A stretch of 64,000 nt of DNA from Caldovatus aquaticus (GCF_019458025.1 NZ_JAHZUY010000005.1:62001-126000); one strand, 5' to 3'. Positions 9,783 through 19,887 are shown, counted from the stretch's first letter. Notes: generated by a model not told the origin, from the sequence alone. Numbers and translations are program-made.

Positions 9783-10811
9783 CTAGAGCCTGACCCGCAG
9801 CAGGCTGGCGATCTCGCCCACGATCCCGCGGCGGAAGGCGAGCACGCAGGCGACGAAGATCGCGCCCTGGATGACCGTCACCCAGGCGCCCATCTCGGCC
9901 AGGTAGTTCTGCATGGTGACGACCACCGCCGCGCCGATCACCGGGCCGAACACGGTGCCGAGGCCGCCGACCAGGGTCATCAGCACCACCTCGCCCGACA
10001 TGGACCAGTGCACGTCGGTCAGGGTGGCGATGCCGAACACCAGCGCCTTGGTGGCGCCCGCGACGCCGGCCAGGGTGGCCGAGAGGATGAAGGCCACCAG
10101 CTTGTAGTCGTCCGAACGGTAGCCGAGCGAGATGGCGCGCGGCTCGTTCTCGCGGATCGCCTTAATCACCTGGCCGAAGGGCGAGTGGACGATGCGGTGG
10201 ATCAGCAGGAATCCGGCGAGGAAGATGGCGGCGACGAACCAGTACATCGCCATGTCGTCCTGCATCCCGATCGCGCCGAGCAGGCGGCCGCGCGGGATCT
10301 GCTGGATGCCGTCCTCGCCCCCGGTGAAGGGTGCCTGGACGCAGAAGAAGTAGACCATCTGCGCCAGCGCCAGGGTGATCATGGCGAAGTAGATGCCCGA
10401 GCGGCGGATGGCGAGCCAGCCGAAGGCCGCGCCGAGCCCTCCCGCCACCGCCGCGCCGGCGATGACGGCGAGCTCCGGCGTCAGTCCCCAGACCTTCGCC
10501 GCGTGGCCGGCGATGTAGCCGCCCATGCCGAAATAGGCGGCATGGCCGAAGGAGAGCAGGCCGACATAGCCGATCAGCAGGTTGAAGGCGCAGGCGAACA
10601 GGGCGAAGCAGAGCAGCTTCATCAGGAACACGGGGTAGAGCCAGAACGGGCTCACCACCAGGAAGGCGACCAGCACGGCGAGCGCGCCGAGCTGGGCGCG
10701 GGTGAAGGCGAACGGCCCCCGGTCCGCCTCCGGGACCGGGATCGGGCGGTCGAGAGCCGCCGGGACGGCGCCGGCGCCGGCGGGGGTGGCAACGGGGGTG
10801 TCGGGCGACAT
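9783..10811 (-). CDS. livM: LivM-type ABC permease
   Basis: 342 aa integral membrane protein of the branched-chain amino acid/urea/amide permease family. After a Pro/Ala-rich N-terminal tail of about 45 residues, the hydrophobic core shows the LivM signatures FNLLIGYVGLLSFGHAAYFGMGGY and, near the C-terminus, VVLMTLVGGLGTVFGPVIGA. IKAIRENEPRAISLGY is the cytoplasmic coupling loop. It partners LivH. It is the last gene of the liv operon, separated from livH by three bases. Confidence 0.9.
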   Translation of the reverse strand: MSPDTPVATPAGAGAVPAALDRPIPVPEADRGPFAFTRAQLGALAVLVAFLVVSPFWLYPVFLMKLLCFALFACAFNLLIGYVGLLSFGHAAYFGMGGYIAGHAAKVWGLTPELAVIAGAAVAGGLGAAFGWLAIRRSGIYFAMITLALAQMVYFFCVQAPFTGGEDGIQQIPRGRLLGAIGMQDDMAMYWFVAAIFLAGFLLIHRIVHSPFGQVIKAIRENEPRAISLGYRSDDYKLVAFILSATLAGVAGATKALVFGIATLTDVHWSMSGEVVLMTLVGGLGTVFGPVIGAAVVVTMQNYLAEMGAWVTVIQGAIFVACVLAFRRGIVGEIASLLRVRL

Positions 10812-10814
10812 GGT

Positions 10815-11699
10815 TCAGGCCCTTCCGAACAGGCCGGCGGGACGTGCGAGCAGCACGATCGCCATGATGACGAAGATCACCGTGGCCGAGGCCTCCGGCC
10901 AGAACACCTTGGTCAGCCCCTCGATCAGGCCGAGGGTGAAGCCGGTGATCACCGAGCCGAGGATCGAGCCCATCCCGCCGATGACGACGACGGCGAAGAC
11001 CACGATGATCAGGTTGGTCCCCATCTGCGGATTGACCGAGTAGATCGGCGCCGCGAGCACGCCGGCGAGCGCCGCGAGCGCGACGCCGCCGCCGTAGGTG
11101 AGCGTGACCATGCGCGGCACGTTCACTCCGAAGGCCTGCACCAGCGGCGCGTTCTCGGTCGCGGCGCGGAGGTAGGCGCCGAGCCGAGTCTTCTCGATCA
11201 CCAGCCAGGTGGCGAGGCAGAAGAACAGGGCGGCGACCACGACCCAGCCGCGATAGACCGGCATGAACATGAAGCCGAGGTCCCACGCCCCCTGGAGCTC
11301 GCTCGGGATGCGGTAGGGCAGGCCGGAGGAGCCGTAATAGTTGCGGAACACCCCCTCGATCACCAGGGCGAGGCCGAAGGTGAGAAGCAGGCCGTAGAGG
11401 TGATCGAGCTTGTAGAGGCGGCTGATGAACAGCTTCTCGAGCACCATACCGAAGGCGCCGATGGCGAGCGGCGCGATCAGCATCGCCCACCAGTAGCCGA
11501 GGCCGAGGTAGTTGAGCAGCATCCAGGCCGCGAAGGCGCCCATCATGAACAGGGCGCCGTGCGTCATGTTGACGATGTTGAGCAGCCCGAAGATCACCGC
11601 GAGGCCGAGCGACAGCATCGCGTAGAAGGCGCCGTTGATCAGGCCGAGGAGGAGCTGTCCGAACAGGAGCGGTGCGGGGATGCCGAAGATCTCGTCCAT
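10815..11699 (-). CDS. livH: LivH-type ABC permease
   Basis: 294 aa integral membrane protein. Signatures are NGAFYAMLSLGLAVIFGLLNIVNMTHGALFM at the N-terminus, the cytoplasmic loop LRAATENAPLVQAFGVNV, and AVVVIGGMGSILGSVITGF near the end, all typical of LivH. It forms the membrane pore with LivM. It begins 24 bp after the last binding-protein gene and runs directly into livM. Confidence 0.9.
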   Translation of the reverse strand: MDEIFGIPAPLLFGQLLLGLINGAFYAMLSLGLAVIFGLLNIVNMTHGALFMMGAFAAWMLLNYLGLGYWWAMLIAPLAIGAFGMVLEKLFISRLYKLDHLYGLLLTFGLALVIEGVFRNYYGSSGLPYRIPSELQGAWDLGFMFMPVYRGWVVVAALFFCLATWLVIEKTRLGAYLRAATENAPLVQAFGVNVPRMVTLTYGGGVALAALAGVLAAPIYSVNPQMGTNLIIVVFAVVVIGGMGSILGSVITGFTLGLIEGLTKVFWPEASATVIFVIMAIVLLARPAGLFGRA

Positions 11700-11723
11700 G
11701 AGCGGTGTCTTCCGGGGTCTCGG

Positions 11724-12950
11724 TCAGCCGCGAAGGAAGGCGCAGCCGCCTTCGTTGAGCGGGCGGAACGCCTCCTCGCCGGGCGTGGTGGCGACCAGCC
11801 TGTAGTAGTCCCAGGGGCCGGAGGATTCGGCCGGCGCCTTCACCTGGAACAGATAGGCCGGGTGCAGCTTGCGGCCGTCCTCGCGGATGCGGCCCGGGCC
11901 GAAGGCGTCGTCGTCGGTCGGCATCGCCTTCATGCGCTGCACCACCTCGAGCCCGGAGGCCTTGGCGCGCTCCGCGCCGAGGTCGGCCACCGCCTTCAGG
12001 TAGTGCAGCGTGGCTCCGTAGCAGCCGGCCGGCACCATGGCAGGCGGGCGGTTCTGGTTGTGCGGGCGGATGCGGGCGGTGAAAGCGCGGGTGCGGTCGT
12101 TGAGGTCCCAGTAGAAGCTCTCGGTCAGCAGCAGGCCCTGTCCCTGCTCCAGCCCGAGCGCGTGGATGTCGATCACGCCCATCAGCAGCGCGGCGAAGCG
12201 CATGCTGCGGTGCAGGCCGAACTCGCGCGCCGCCTTGATGGTGTTGACGGTGTCGGTGCTGGCGTTCGCCATGCCGAGCACCTTGGCCCGGCTCGCCTGC
12301 GCCTGCACGACGAAGGCCGAGAAGTCGGTGGTCTGCGGGAAGGGATAGCGCACCGCGCCGAGCACCCGCCCGCCGGCGGCGCGGACGAAGTTCGCCGTGT
12401 CGCGCTCGAGCGCGTGGCCGAAGGCGTAGTCGGCGGTGATGAAGAACCAAGTGTCGCCGCCGGTTCGGGTGATCGCCCCGCCGGTGCCCTTGGCGAGCAT
12501 GTAGGTGTCGTAGGTCCAGTGGACGGTGTTCGGGCCGCACTGCGCCCCGGTGAGGTCGGAGGTGGCGGCCCCGGAGTTGAGGAACACCTTGTTCTTCTCG
12601 CGCGCGATCCCGGCGATCGCGAGCGCCACCGAGGAGGTCGGCACGTCAACGATCGCGTCCACCCCCTGGTCGAACCACTGCCGCGCCAGGTTGGCGCCGA
12701 CATCGGGCTTGTTCTGGTGGTCGGCCGCGAGCACCTCGATGGCGAAGCCGCGGTTGCGGAACTCCGCCGCCGCCTGCTGGGTGCAGACGACGCTGCCCGG
12801 GCCCGTCGTGTCGCGGTAGGGGCCGGACATGTCGGTCAGCACGCCGATGCGGATCGTAGGGGTCGCCTGCGCGCGCCCCGGCCGCGCCGGCAGGGCCGCC
12901 GCCGCGGCGCCGGCGGCGGCGAGAAGACCGCGCCGTGCCAGTCCGGTCAT
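11724..12950 (-). CDS. Liv-type solute-binding protein, paralogue 1 (adjacent to livH)
   Basis: 408 aa, one of five consecutive paralogues. Export signal about 1-27 with a Tat-like LARRGLLAAAG start. The mature protein is a type I periplasmic binding protein (Peripla_BP_6): TIRIGVLTDMSGPYRD, DHQNKPDVGANLARQWFDQGVD, DVPTSSVALA, TWFFITADYAFGHALERDT. It ends FRPLNEGGCAFLRG, unlike the other four, which end PLVRS. It is the most divergent of the five over the central lobe (for example YPFPQTTDFSAFVVQAQ). A GGGAGG site precedes the ATG. Ligand unknown; amino acids, amides or urea-like compounds are family possibilities. Confidence 0.9.
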   Translation of the reverse strand: MTGLARRGLLAAAGAAAAALPARPGRAQATPTIRIGVLTDMSGPYRDTTGPGSVVCTQQAAAEFRNRGFAIEVLAADHQNKPDVGANLARQWFDQGVDAIVDVPTSSVALAIAGIAREKNKVFLNSGAATSDLTGAQCGPNTVHWTYDTYMLAKGTGGAITRTGGDTWFFITADYAFGHALERDTANFVRAAGGRVLGAVRYPFPQTTDFSAFVVQAQASRAKVLGMANASTDTVNTIKAAREFGLHRSMRFAALLMGVIDIHALGLEQGQGLLLTESFYWDLNDRTRAFTARIRPHNQNRPPAMVPAGCYGATLHYLKAVADLGAERAKASGLEVVQRMKAMPTDDDAFGPGRIREDGRKLHPAYLFQVKAPAESSGPWDYYRLVATTPGEEAFRPLNEGGCAFLRG

Positions 12951-13004
12951 TCTTGCTTGCCTCCCTGTGGACGCGGCACCCCCGGCGCCTCCCTACCGCC
13001 CGGC

Positions 13005-14243
13005 TCAGCTCCGCACCAGCGGGCAGCCGCCCTCGGCGAGCGGGCGGAACGCCTCCTCCGCCGGCGTGGTCTGCAGGAGCTTGAGGTAGTCCCACGGGCC
13101 GCGGCTCTCCTCCGGCTTCTTCACCTCGAACAGGAAGGAAGGGATGATGCGCCGCCCGTCGGGGCGGATGCGGCCGGTGCCGAAGGCGTCGTCCTCCGTC
13201 GGCATCGCCTTCATGCGGTTGATCACCTCCACCCCCGAGGCCTTGGCCTGCGCCACCCCCATGTCCGCCACCGCCTTGAGGTAGTGCAGCACGGCGGAGT
13301 AGTTGCCCGCGGTGACCATGTTCGGCGGCTGGTTGTTGGTAAGCCGCCCGCGCACGCGCTGGGTGAAGGCGCGGGTGCGGTCGTTGAGGTCCCAGTAGAA
13401 GCTCTCGGTCATGACCAGCCCCTGCGCCGTCTGCAGGCCGAGCGCGTGGACGTCGTCCACGAACATCAGCAGCGCCGCGAGCTTGACCCCGCGCCGCGTC
13501 AGGCCGAACTCCGCCGCCTGCTTGATGCAGTTGGTGGTGTCCTGACCGGCGTTGGCGAGGCCGATCACCTTGGCGCGGCTCGCCTGCGCCTGCAGCAGGA
13601 AGGAGGAGAAGTCGGTCGTCCCCGGGAAGGGCGTGCGCACGCCGCCCAGGATGCGCCCGCCGGCGGCGCGGACGAAGTTGCTGGTGTCGCGCTCGAGCGC
13701 GTGGCCGAAGGCGTAGTCGGCGGTGATGAAGAACCAGGTGTCGCCGCCCGCCCGCACCGTGGCGCCGCCGGTGGACTTCGCCAGCATGTAGGTGTCGTAC
13801 ACCCAGTGGCAGGTCGTCGGCGCGCACTGCGCGCCGGTGAGGTCGGAGGTGGCGGAGCCGACGTTGATGTAGGCCTTGTTGCGCTCGCGGCAGACCTGGT
13901 TCACCGCCAGCCCGACCGAGGAGGTCGGCACGTCGAGGATCATGTCCACGCCGTCGCGGTCGATCCACTGCCGCGCGATGTTGGAGCCGACGTCGGGCTT
14001 GTTCTGGTGGTCGGCGGCCAGCACCTCGACGTTGAAGCCGCGGTTGCCGAACTCCTCGGCCGCCGCCCTGGCCAGCGCCACGCCGTTGACCCCTCCGATG
14101 TAGCTGTAGAGGCCGGACTGGTCGTTCAGCACGCCGATCCGGATGGTGTTCGCGGCCTGCGCGCGCGCAAGGCGCGGCGCGGCCTGCATGAAGGCGGCGC
14201 CGACGGCGACGCTGGCGACCAGCTTGCGGCGGGTGAGGGTCAT
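13005..14243 (-). CDS. Liv-type solute-binding protein, paralogue 2
   Basis: 412 aa. Tat-like signal (LTRRKLVASVAVGAAF) cleaved near ARAQAAN. Same fold landmarks as its neighbours: DQSGLYSYIGG in place of DMSGPYRD, DHQNKPDVGSNIARQWIDRDGVD, DVPTSSVGLAVN, TWFFITADYAFGHALERDT. The last 200 bp are almost identical to paralogue 3 (TEDDAFGTGRIRPDGRRIIPSF class), while the region encoding the central lobe differs. AAGGAGG lies five bases before the ATG. Confidence 0.9.
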   Translation of the reverse strand: MTLTRRKLVASVAVGAAFMQAAPRLARAQAANTIRIGVLNDQSGLYSYIGGVNGVALARAAAEEFGNRGFNVEVLAADHQNKPDVGSNIARQWIDRDGVDMILDVPTSSVGLAVNQVCRERNKAYINVGSATSDLTGAQCAPTTCHWVYDTYMLAKSTGGATVRAGGDTWFFITADYAFGHALERDTSNFVRAAGGRILGGVRTPFPGTTDFSSFLLQAQASRAKVIGLANAGQDTTNCIKQAAEFGLTRRGVKLAALLMFVDDVHALGLQTAQGLVMTESFYWDLNDRTRAFTQRVRGRLTNNQPPNMVTAGNYSAVLHYLKAVADMGVAQAKASGVEVINRMKAMPTEDDAFGTGRIRPDGRRIIPSFLFEVKKPEESRGPWDYLKLLQTTPAEEAFRPLAEGGCPLVRS

Positions 14244-14307
14244 GGGTGCCTCCTTGCGATCGGGGGACAGGCGGCACGCCGGCGCGCGCCGCCCGCCGCG
14301 TCCTTGC

Positions 14308-15537
14308 CTAGCTCCGCACCAGCGGGCAGCCGCCCTCGGCGAGCGGGCGGAACGCCTCCTCCGCCGGCGTGGTCTGCACCAGCTTGAGGTAGTCCCACGG
14401 GCCGCGGCTCTCCTCCGGCTTCTTCACCTCGAACAGGAAGGAGGGGATGATGCGCCGCCCGTCGGGACGGATGCGGCCGGTGCCGAAGGCGTCGTCCTCC
14501 GTCGGCATCGCCTTCATGCGGTTGACGAGCTCGAGGCCGGAGGCCTTGGCCTGCGCCACCCCCATGTCCGCCACCGCCTTGAGGAAGTGCAGGGTGGCCG
14601 AGTAGCAGCCGGCATGGATCATGTTCGGGTAGTTGTTCGGGGTGCGCGGCAGGACGCGGCGCGTGAAGGCGCGGGTGCGGTCGTTGAGGTCCCAGTAGAA
14701 GGTCTCGGTGCAGGTCAGGCCCTGCGCCGTCCTGAGCCCCATGCCGTGCACGTCGTTGATGAACAGCAGCAGCGAGGCAAGCCGGATGCCGCGCCGGGTC
14801 AGGCCGAACTCCGCCGCCTGCTTGACGCAGTTCTGGGTGTCCGAGCCGGCGTTGGCGAGCCCGATCACCTTCGCCCCGCTGGACTGCGCCTGCAGCAGGA
14901 AGGAGGAGAAGTCGGTGGTGCCGGGGAAGGGCGTGCGCACCGCCCCCAGCACCCGCCCGCCGCTCGCCCGCACGAAGTTCATGGTGTCGCGCTCGAGCGC
15001 GTGGCCGAAGGCGTAGTCGGCGGTGATGAAGAACCAGGTGTCGCCGCCCGCCTTCACCATCGCCCCGCCGTTCGACTTGGCGAGCATCCAGGTGTCGTAG
15101 GCCCAGTGGATGGTGGTCGGCGCGCAGGCCGGCCCGGTGAGATCGGCGGTCGCCGAGCCGACGTTGATGTACGCCTTGCCCTTCTCCCGCGCGATCTGGT
15201 TGACGGCGAGCCCGACCGAGGAGGTCGGCACGTCGAGGATCAGGTCCACGCCCTGGTCGTACCACTGCCGCGCGATGTTGGAGCCGACGTCGGGCTTGTT
15301 CTGGTGGTCGGCCTGGATCACCTCGATGTTGAAGCCGCGGTTGCCGAATTCCGCCACCGCCTGCTGCGTGCAGGCGACCGAGGTCGGACCGGTGTTGTCG
15401 CGATACATGCCCGACATGTCGGTCAGCACGCCGATCCGGATGGTGTTCGCGGCCTGGGCGCGCGCGAGGCGCGGCAGGGAGGTGACCGCGCCGGCGGCGG
15501 CGCCCGAGGCGATCAGTGTGCGGCGACCCAGAGTCAT
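14308..15537 (-). CDS. Liv-type solute-binding protein, paralogue 3
   Basis: 409 aa from ATG 15537. Signal about 1-27 (LGRRTLIASGAAAGAV...ARAQAAN). Mature landmarks are DMSGMYRDNTGP, DHQNKPDVGSNIARQWYDQGVD, DVPTSSVGLAVNQIAREKGK and TWFFITADYAFGHALERDT. The frame remains open far upstream into paralogue 4 but that part is shadow. C-terminal class RPDGRRIIPSF as in paralogue 2. Its own GGAGAG site precedes the start. Confidence 0.9.
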   Translation of the reverse strand: MTLGRRTLIASGAAAGAVTSLPRLARAQAANTIRIGVLTDMSGMYRDNTGPTSVACTQQAVAEFGNRGFNIEVIQADHQNKPDVGSNIARQWYDQGVDLILDVPTSSVGLAVNQIAREKGKAYINVGSATADLTGPACAPTTIHWAYDTWMLAKSNGGAMVKAGGDTWFFITADYAFGHALERDTMNFVRASGGRVLGAVRTPFPGTTDFSSFLLQAQSSGAKVIGLANAGSDTQNCVKQAAEFGLTRRGIRLASLLLFINDVHGMGLRTAQGLTCTETFYWDLNDRTRAFTRRVLPRTPNNYPNMIHAGCYSATLHFLKAVADMGVAQAKASGLELVNRMKAMPTEDDAFGTGRIRPDGRRIIPSFLFEVKKPEESRGPWDYLKLVQTTPAEEAFRPLAEGGCPLVRS

Positions 15538-15614
15538 CTTGTACGTCTCTCTCCTGATGTTCGGTCCGCGGGGCCGGAGTGCGGCCCGGCCCGCGCTCCC
15601 TGCCGTTCGCTGCG

Positions 15615-16853
15615 TCAGCTCCGCACCAGCGGGCAGCCGCCCTCGGCGAGCGGGCGGAACGCCTCCTCCGCCGGCACGGTCTGCAGCAGCTTGTAGTAGT
15701 CCCACGGGCCGCGGCTCTCCTCCGGCTTCTTCACCTCGAACAGGTAGGCCGGGTGCAGCTTGCGGCCGTCCTCGCGGATGCGGCCCGGGCCGAAGGCGTC
15801 GTCGTCGGTCGGCATCGCCTTCATCCGCGCGATCACGGCGGCGCCGTCGGCCTTCGCCGCGGCAACGCCCATCTGCTGCACCGTCTTCAGGTAGTGCAGC
15901 GTCGCCGAATAGCAGCCCGCCTGCACCATCGTCGGCGGGGCGTTGTTCGGCATGTGCGGCCGCACGCGCTGCGTCAGCGCGCGGGTGCGGTCGTTGAGGT
16001 CCCAGTAGAAGGTCTCGGTCAGCACCAGCCCCTGCGCCGTCTGCAGGCCGAGCGCGTGGATGTCGGAGAGGAAGACCAGCAGCCCCGCGAGCTTCACCCC
16101 GCGCCGGGTCAGGCCGAACTCCGCCGCCTGCTTGATGCAGTTGATGGTGTCGCCGCCGGCGTTGGCGAGCCCGATCACCTTGGCGCGGCTCGCCTGCGCC
16201 TGCACCAGGAACGAGGAGAAGTCGGTGGTGCCGGGGAAGGGCGTGCGCACCGCCCCCAGCACCCGCCCGCCGGCCCGGCGCACGAACTCCGCCGTGTCGC
16301 GCTCGAGCGCGTGGCCGAAGGCGTAGTCGGCGGTGATGAAGAACCAGGTGTCGCCGCCCGCCCGCACCATCGCCCCGCCGGTGCCCTTGGCGAGCATGTA
16401 GGTGTCGTAGGTCCAGTGGATCGTGTTGGGCGAGCAGGCAGGGCCGGTGAGGTCGGAGGTGGCGGCGGTGCTGTTGAGATAGACCTTGTTCTTCTCGCGC
16501 ACGACGCCGTTCACGGCGAGCGCCACCGAGGAGGTGGGCACGTCCATGATGACGTCCACCCCGTCGCGGTCGATCCACTGCCGGACGATGTTGGAGCCGA
16601 CGTCGGGCTTGTTCTGGTGGTCGGCCTGCACCACCTCGACGGCGAAGCCCTGGGCGCCGAACTCCTGGACCGCCTGGCGGACGCAGACGGTCGAGCCCGG
16701 CCCGGCAAGGTCGCGATAGAGGCCGGACTGGTCGTTCAGCACCCCGATCTTGATCGTATTCGCCGCCTGGGCGCGCACGCGGCGGCCGGGCAGCGCGGCA
16801 GCGAGCGGCGCCGCGGCGGCTCCCGCCAGTAGGCTGCGGCGATCAAGGGTCAT
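15615..16853 (-). CDS. Liv-type solute-binding protein, paralogue 4
   Basis: 412 aa. Signal about 1-31 with LDRRSLLAGAAAAPL. Landmarks are DQSGLYRDLAGPGST, DHQNKPDVGSNIVRQWIDRDGVD, DVPTSSVALAVNGVVREKNK and TWFFITADYAFGHALERDT. The C-terminal class is TDDDAFGPGRIREDGRKLHPAYLF, shared with paralogues 1 and 5. AAGGAG precedes the ATG. The high similarity to neighbours implies local duplication. Confidence 0.9.
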   Translation of the reverse strand: MTLDRRSLLAGAAAAPLAAALPGRRVRAQAANTIKIGVLNDQSGLYRDLAGPGSTVCVRQAVQEFGAQGFAVEVVQADHQNKPDVGSNIVRQWIDRDGVDVIMDVPTSSVALAVNGVVREKNKVYLNSTAATSDLTGPACSPNTIHWTYDTYMLAKGTGGAMVRAGGDTWFFITADYAFGHALERDTAEFVRRAGGRVLGAVRTPFPGTTDFSSFLVQAQASRAKVIGLANAGGDTINCIKQAAEFGLTRRGVKLAGLLVFLSDIHALGLQTAQGLVLTETFYWDLNDRTRALTQRVRPHMPNNAPPTMVQAGCYSATLHYLKTVQQMGVAAAKADGAAVIARMKAMPTDDDAFGPGRIREDGRKLHPAYLFEVKKPEESRGPWDYYKLLQTVPAEEAFRPLAEGGCPLVRS

Positions 16854-16916
16854 CGCACTCTCCTTCCGTTCCGGCCGGCCGGACCGGGGGCCGCCGGCCG
16901 AGGCTGGTGTTATGCC

Positions 16917-18143
16917 TCAACTCCGCACCAGCGGGCAGCCGCCCTCGGCGAGCGGGCGGAACGCCTCCTCCGCCGGCACGGTCTGCAGCAGCTTATAGTA
17001 GTCGAAGAGCCCGCGGCTCTCCTCCGGCTTCTTCACCTCGAACAGATAGGCCGGGTGCAGCTTGCGGCCGTCCTCGCGGATGCGGCCCGGGCCGAAGGCG
17101 TCGTCGTCGGTCGGCATCGCCTTCATGCGCTGCACCACCGCGCGCCCGTCCGCCTTCGCCGCCGCCACCCCCATGTCCGCCACCGCCTTGAGGTAGTGCA
17201 GCACCGCCGAATAGTCGCCCGCCTGCGCCATGCCGAGCGGCACCTGCCCCGCCGCCGCCCGCGCCCGGCGCGCGAAGGCGCGGGTGCGGTCGTTGAGGTC
17301 CCAGTAGAAGGTCTCGGAGCAGATCAGCCCCTGCGCGGTGTTCAGGCCGAGGGCGTGCACGTCGGGCAGGAACATCAGCATCGAGGCGAGCTTCACCCCG
17401 CGCCGGGTCAGGCCGAACTCCGCCGCCTGCTTGATGCAGTTGATGGTGTCGGTGCCGGCGTTGGCGAGCCCGATCACCTTCGCCCCGCTGGACTGCGCCT
17501 GCAACAGGAAGGAGGAGAAGTCGGTGGTGCCGGGGAAGGGCGTGCGCACGCCGCCGAGCACCCGTCCGCCGGCGGCGCGCACGAAGTTCGCCGTGTCGCG
17601 CTCGAGCGCATGGCCGAAGGCGTAGTCGGCGGTGATGAAGAACCAGGTGTCGCCGCCCGCCTTCACCATCGCCCCGCCGGTGGACCTGCCGAGCATCCAG
17701 GTGTCGTACACCCAGTGGACGGTGTTCGGCGTGCAGGCGCGGCCGGTCAGGTCCGCGGTCGCGGTCGAGGTCGCGATCCCCACCTTGTTCTTCTCGCGCG
17801 TCAGTTCCCACAGCGCGAGCGCGACCGAGGAGGCGGCCATGTTGAGGATCATGTCCACGCCGTCGCGGTCGAACCACTGCCGGGCGATGTTCAGGGCCAC
17901 GTCCGGCTTGTTCTGGTGGTCGGCGAAGACGACCTCGACCTGGAAGCCATGGGCGCCGAATTCCTGCGCCCCGAGCCGCGCGCAGGCGACCGAGACCGGG
18001 CCGTTGATGTCCCGATAGGGCCCGGACATGTCGGTCAGCACCCCGATCTTGATCGTGTTCGCCGCCTGGGCGCGGGCCCGCCGCCCCGGCAGCGCCGCAG
18101 CCGTCGCCGCCGCCCCGAGCAACGCCCTCCTTGCGATAGCCAT
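16917..18143 (-). CDS. Liv-type solute-binding protein, paralogue 5 (adjacent to livF)
   Basis: 408 aa. Signal about 1-25 (IARRALLGAAATAAALPG). Same overall fold, but the segment that reads DVPTSSVALA in its sisters is NMAASSVALALWELTREKNKVG here, and the following NxGxAT is IATSTAT. These lie in the first lobe near the usual ligand pocket, so its specificity probably differs. It is the first binding protein transcribed after livF. A GGAGGG site precedes the start. Confidence 0.9.
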   Translation of the reverse strand: MAIARRALLGAAATAAALPGRRARAQAANTIKIGVLTDMSGPYRDINGPVSVACARLGAQEFGAHGFQVEVVFADHQNKPDVALNIARQWFDRDGVDMILNMAASSVALALWELTREKNKVGIATSTATADLTGRACTPNTVHWVYDTWMLGRSTGGAMVKAGGDTWFFITADYAFGHALERDTANFVRAAGGRVLGGVRTPFPGTTDFSSFLLQAQSSGAKVIGLANAGTDTINCIKQAAEFGLTRRGVKLASMLMFLPDVHALGLNTAQGLICSETFYWDLNDRTRAFARRARAAAGQVPLGMAQAGDYSAVLHYLKAVADMGVAAAKADGRAVVQRMKAMPTDDDAFGPGRIREDGRKLHPAYLFEVKKPEESRGLFDYYKLLQTVPAEEAFRPLAEGGCPLVRS

Positions 18144-18209
18144 CTCCGCGTTCCCTCCCTCTCGCGTCGCTGGGCGCTGGCTGTCGTTCCTCCCGGCGCG
18201 CGCGCCCTC

Positions 18210-18894
18210 TCAGACGCCGAGATACTCGTGCAGCCGCTCCATCGAGGCTCCGAGCTGGTCGTTCGGCACCATGTCCACTACCCGCCCGTTCTCCATCACG
18301 TAGTGCCGGTCGGCCACGGTCTGGGCGAAGCGGAAGTTCTGCTCGACCAGCAGCACGGTGAAGCCGCGCGCCTTGATCTCGCGGATGGTGCGGCCGATCT
18401 GCTGGACGATGACCGGGGCGAGGCCCTCGGTCGGCTCGTCGAGCAGCAGGAGCTTCGCCCCGGTGCGCAGGATGCGCGCGATCGCGAGCATCTGCTGCTC
18501 GCCGCCCGAGAGCTTGGTGCCCTGGCTGCGCGCCCGTTCCTTCAGGTTCGGGAACATGGCGTAGATGGTGCCGAGGTCGAGCCCGCCCGGCTGCACCACG
18601 GGGGGCAGCAGCAGGTTCTCGGTGACGTCGAGCGAGGCGAAGATACCCCGCTCCTCCGGGCAGTAGGCGATGCCGCGCCGCGCGATCGCGTCCGAACGCT
18701 CGCGGACAAGCTCCTGGCCCTGGTAGCGGATGCTGCCCGAGCGCCGGGGAACCAGCCCCATGATGGCGCGCAGCGTGGTCGTCTTGCCGGCGCCGTTGCG
18801 GCCGAGCAGCGTCACCACCTCGCCGTCCTGCACGTCGAGCGAGACCCCGTGCAGCACGTGGCTCTCGCCGTACCAGGCCTCGAGGTCGCGGATC

Positions 18895-18902
<8 letters not shown>
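18210..18902 (-). CDS. livF: LivF-type ABC ATPase
   Basis: 230 aa, the normal LivF length. Walker A GRNGAGKT (34-41), Q-loop region PEERGIFASLDVTENL, signature LSGGEQQ (131-137), Walker B LLLLDEPTEGLAP, H-loop LVEQN. It heterodimerises with LivG to power uptake. It overlaps the end of livG by eight bases. Confidence 0.93.
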
Positions 18903-19656
<754 letters not shown>

Positions 19657-19839
19657 GCCCCTAACGCTCCCTCCTTGGCCCTCGGCCGGCCGCTTCCGGG
19701 CCGCGTGGTCGCGTAGGTATGGACACAGGCCGCGCGCCTTGCAAGGCACCCCTGCAACGCATGCGCGGCACCGCGCCGCCGCACGCCCGCGCGGGCACCT
19801 GCCCGGCCGGCGGGCGCCGTCAGCCATCCGGGATGCGGT

Positions 19840-19869
19840 CCGTCCGCCCCGGCGAGGGCGGGCGGACGG
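19840..19869 (-). terminator. Stem-loop after tig
   Basis: Perfect ten-pair inverted repeat CCGTCCGCCC / GGGCGGACGG around a ten-base loop, 18 bases beyond the tig stop. No T-run follows in the direction of transcription. It would separate tig from livG. Confidence 0.5.
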
Positions 19870-19887
19870 GGCGGGGGCGCCGTTCCT

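Noticed and set aside
9537-14387. Uninterrupted rightward frame of 1,616 codons
   Set aside because: It is antisense to the DUF1028, livM, livH and binding-protein genes; the product is His/Arg/Gly-rich low-complexity sequence, the usual shadow in very GC-rich DNA.
15538-16578. Extension of binding protein 3 into the upstream paralogue
   Set aside because: Residues are the out-of-frame shadow of paralogue 4; the signal peptide of paralogue 3 starts at 15537.
11724-18143. CRISPR-like or satellite repeat
   Set aside because: The repeated similarity is due to five protein-coding paralogues about 1.25 kb each, not short repeats with spacers.
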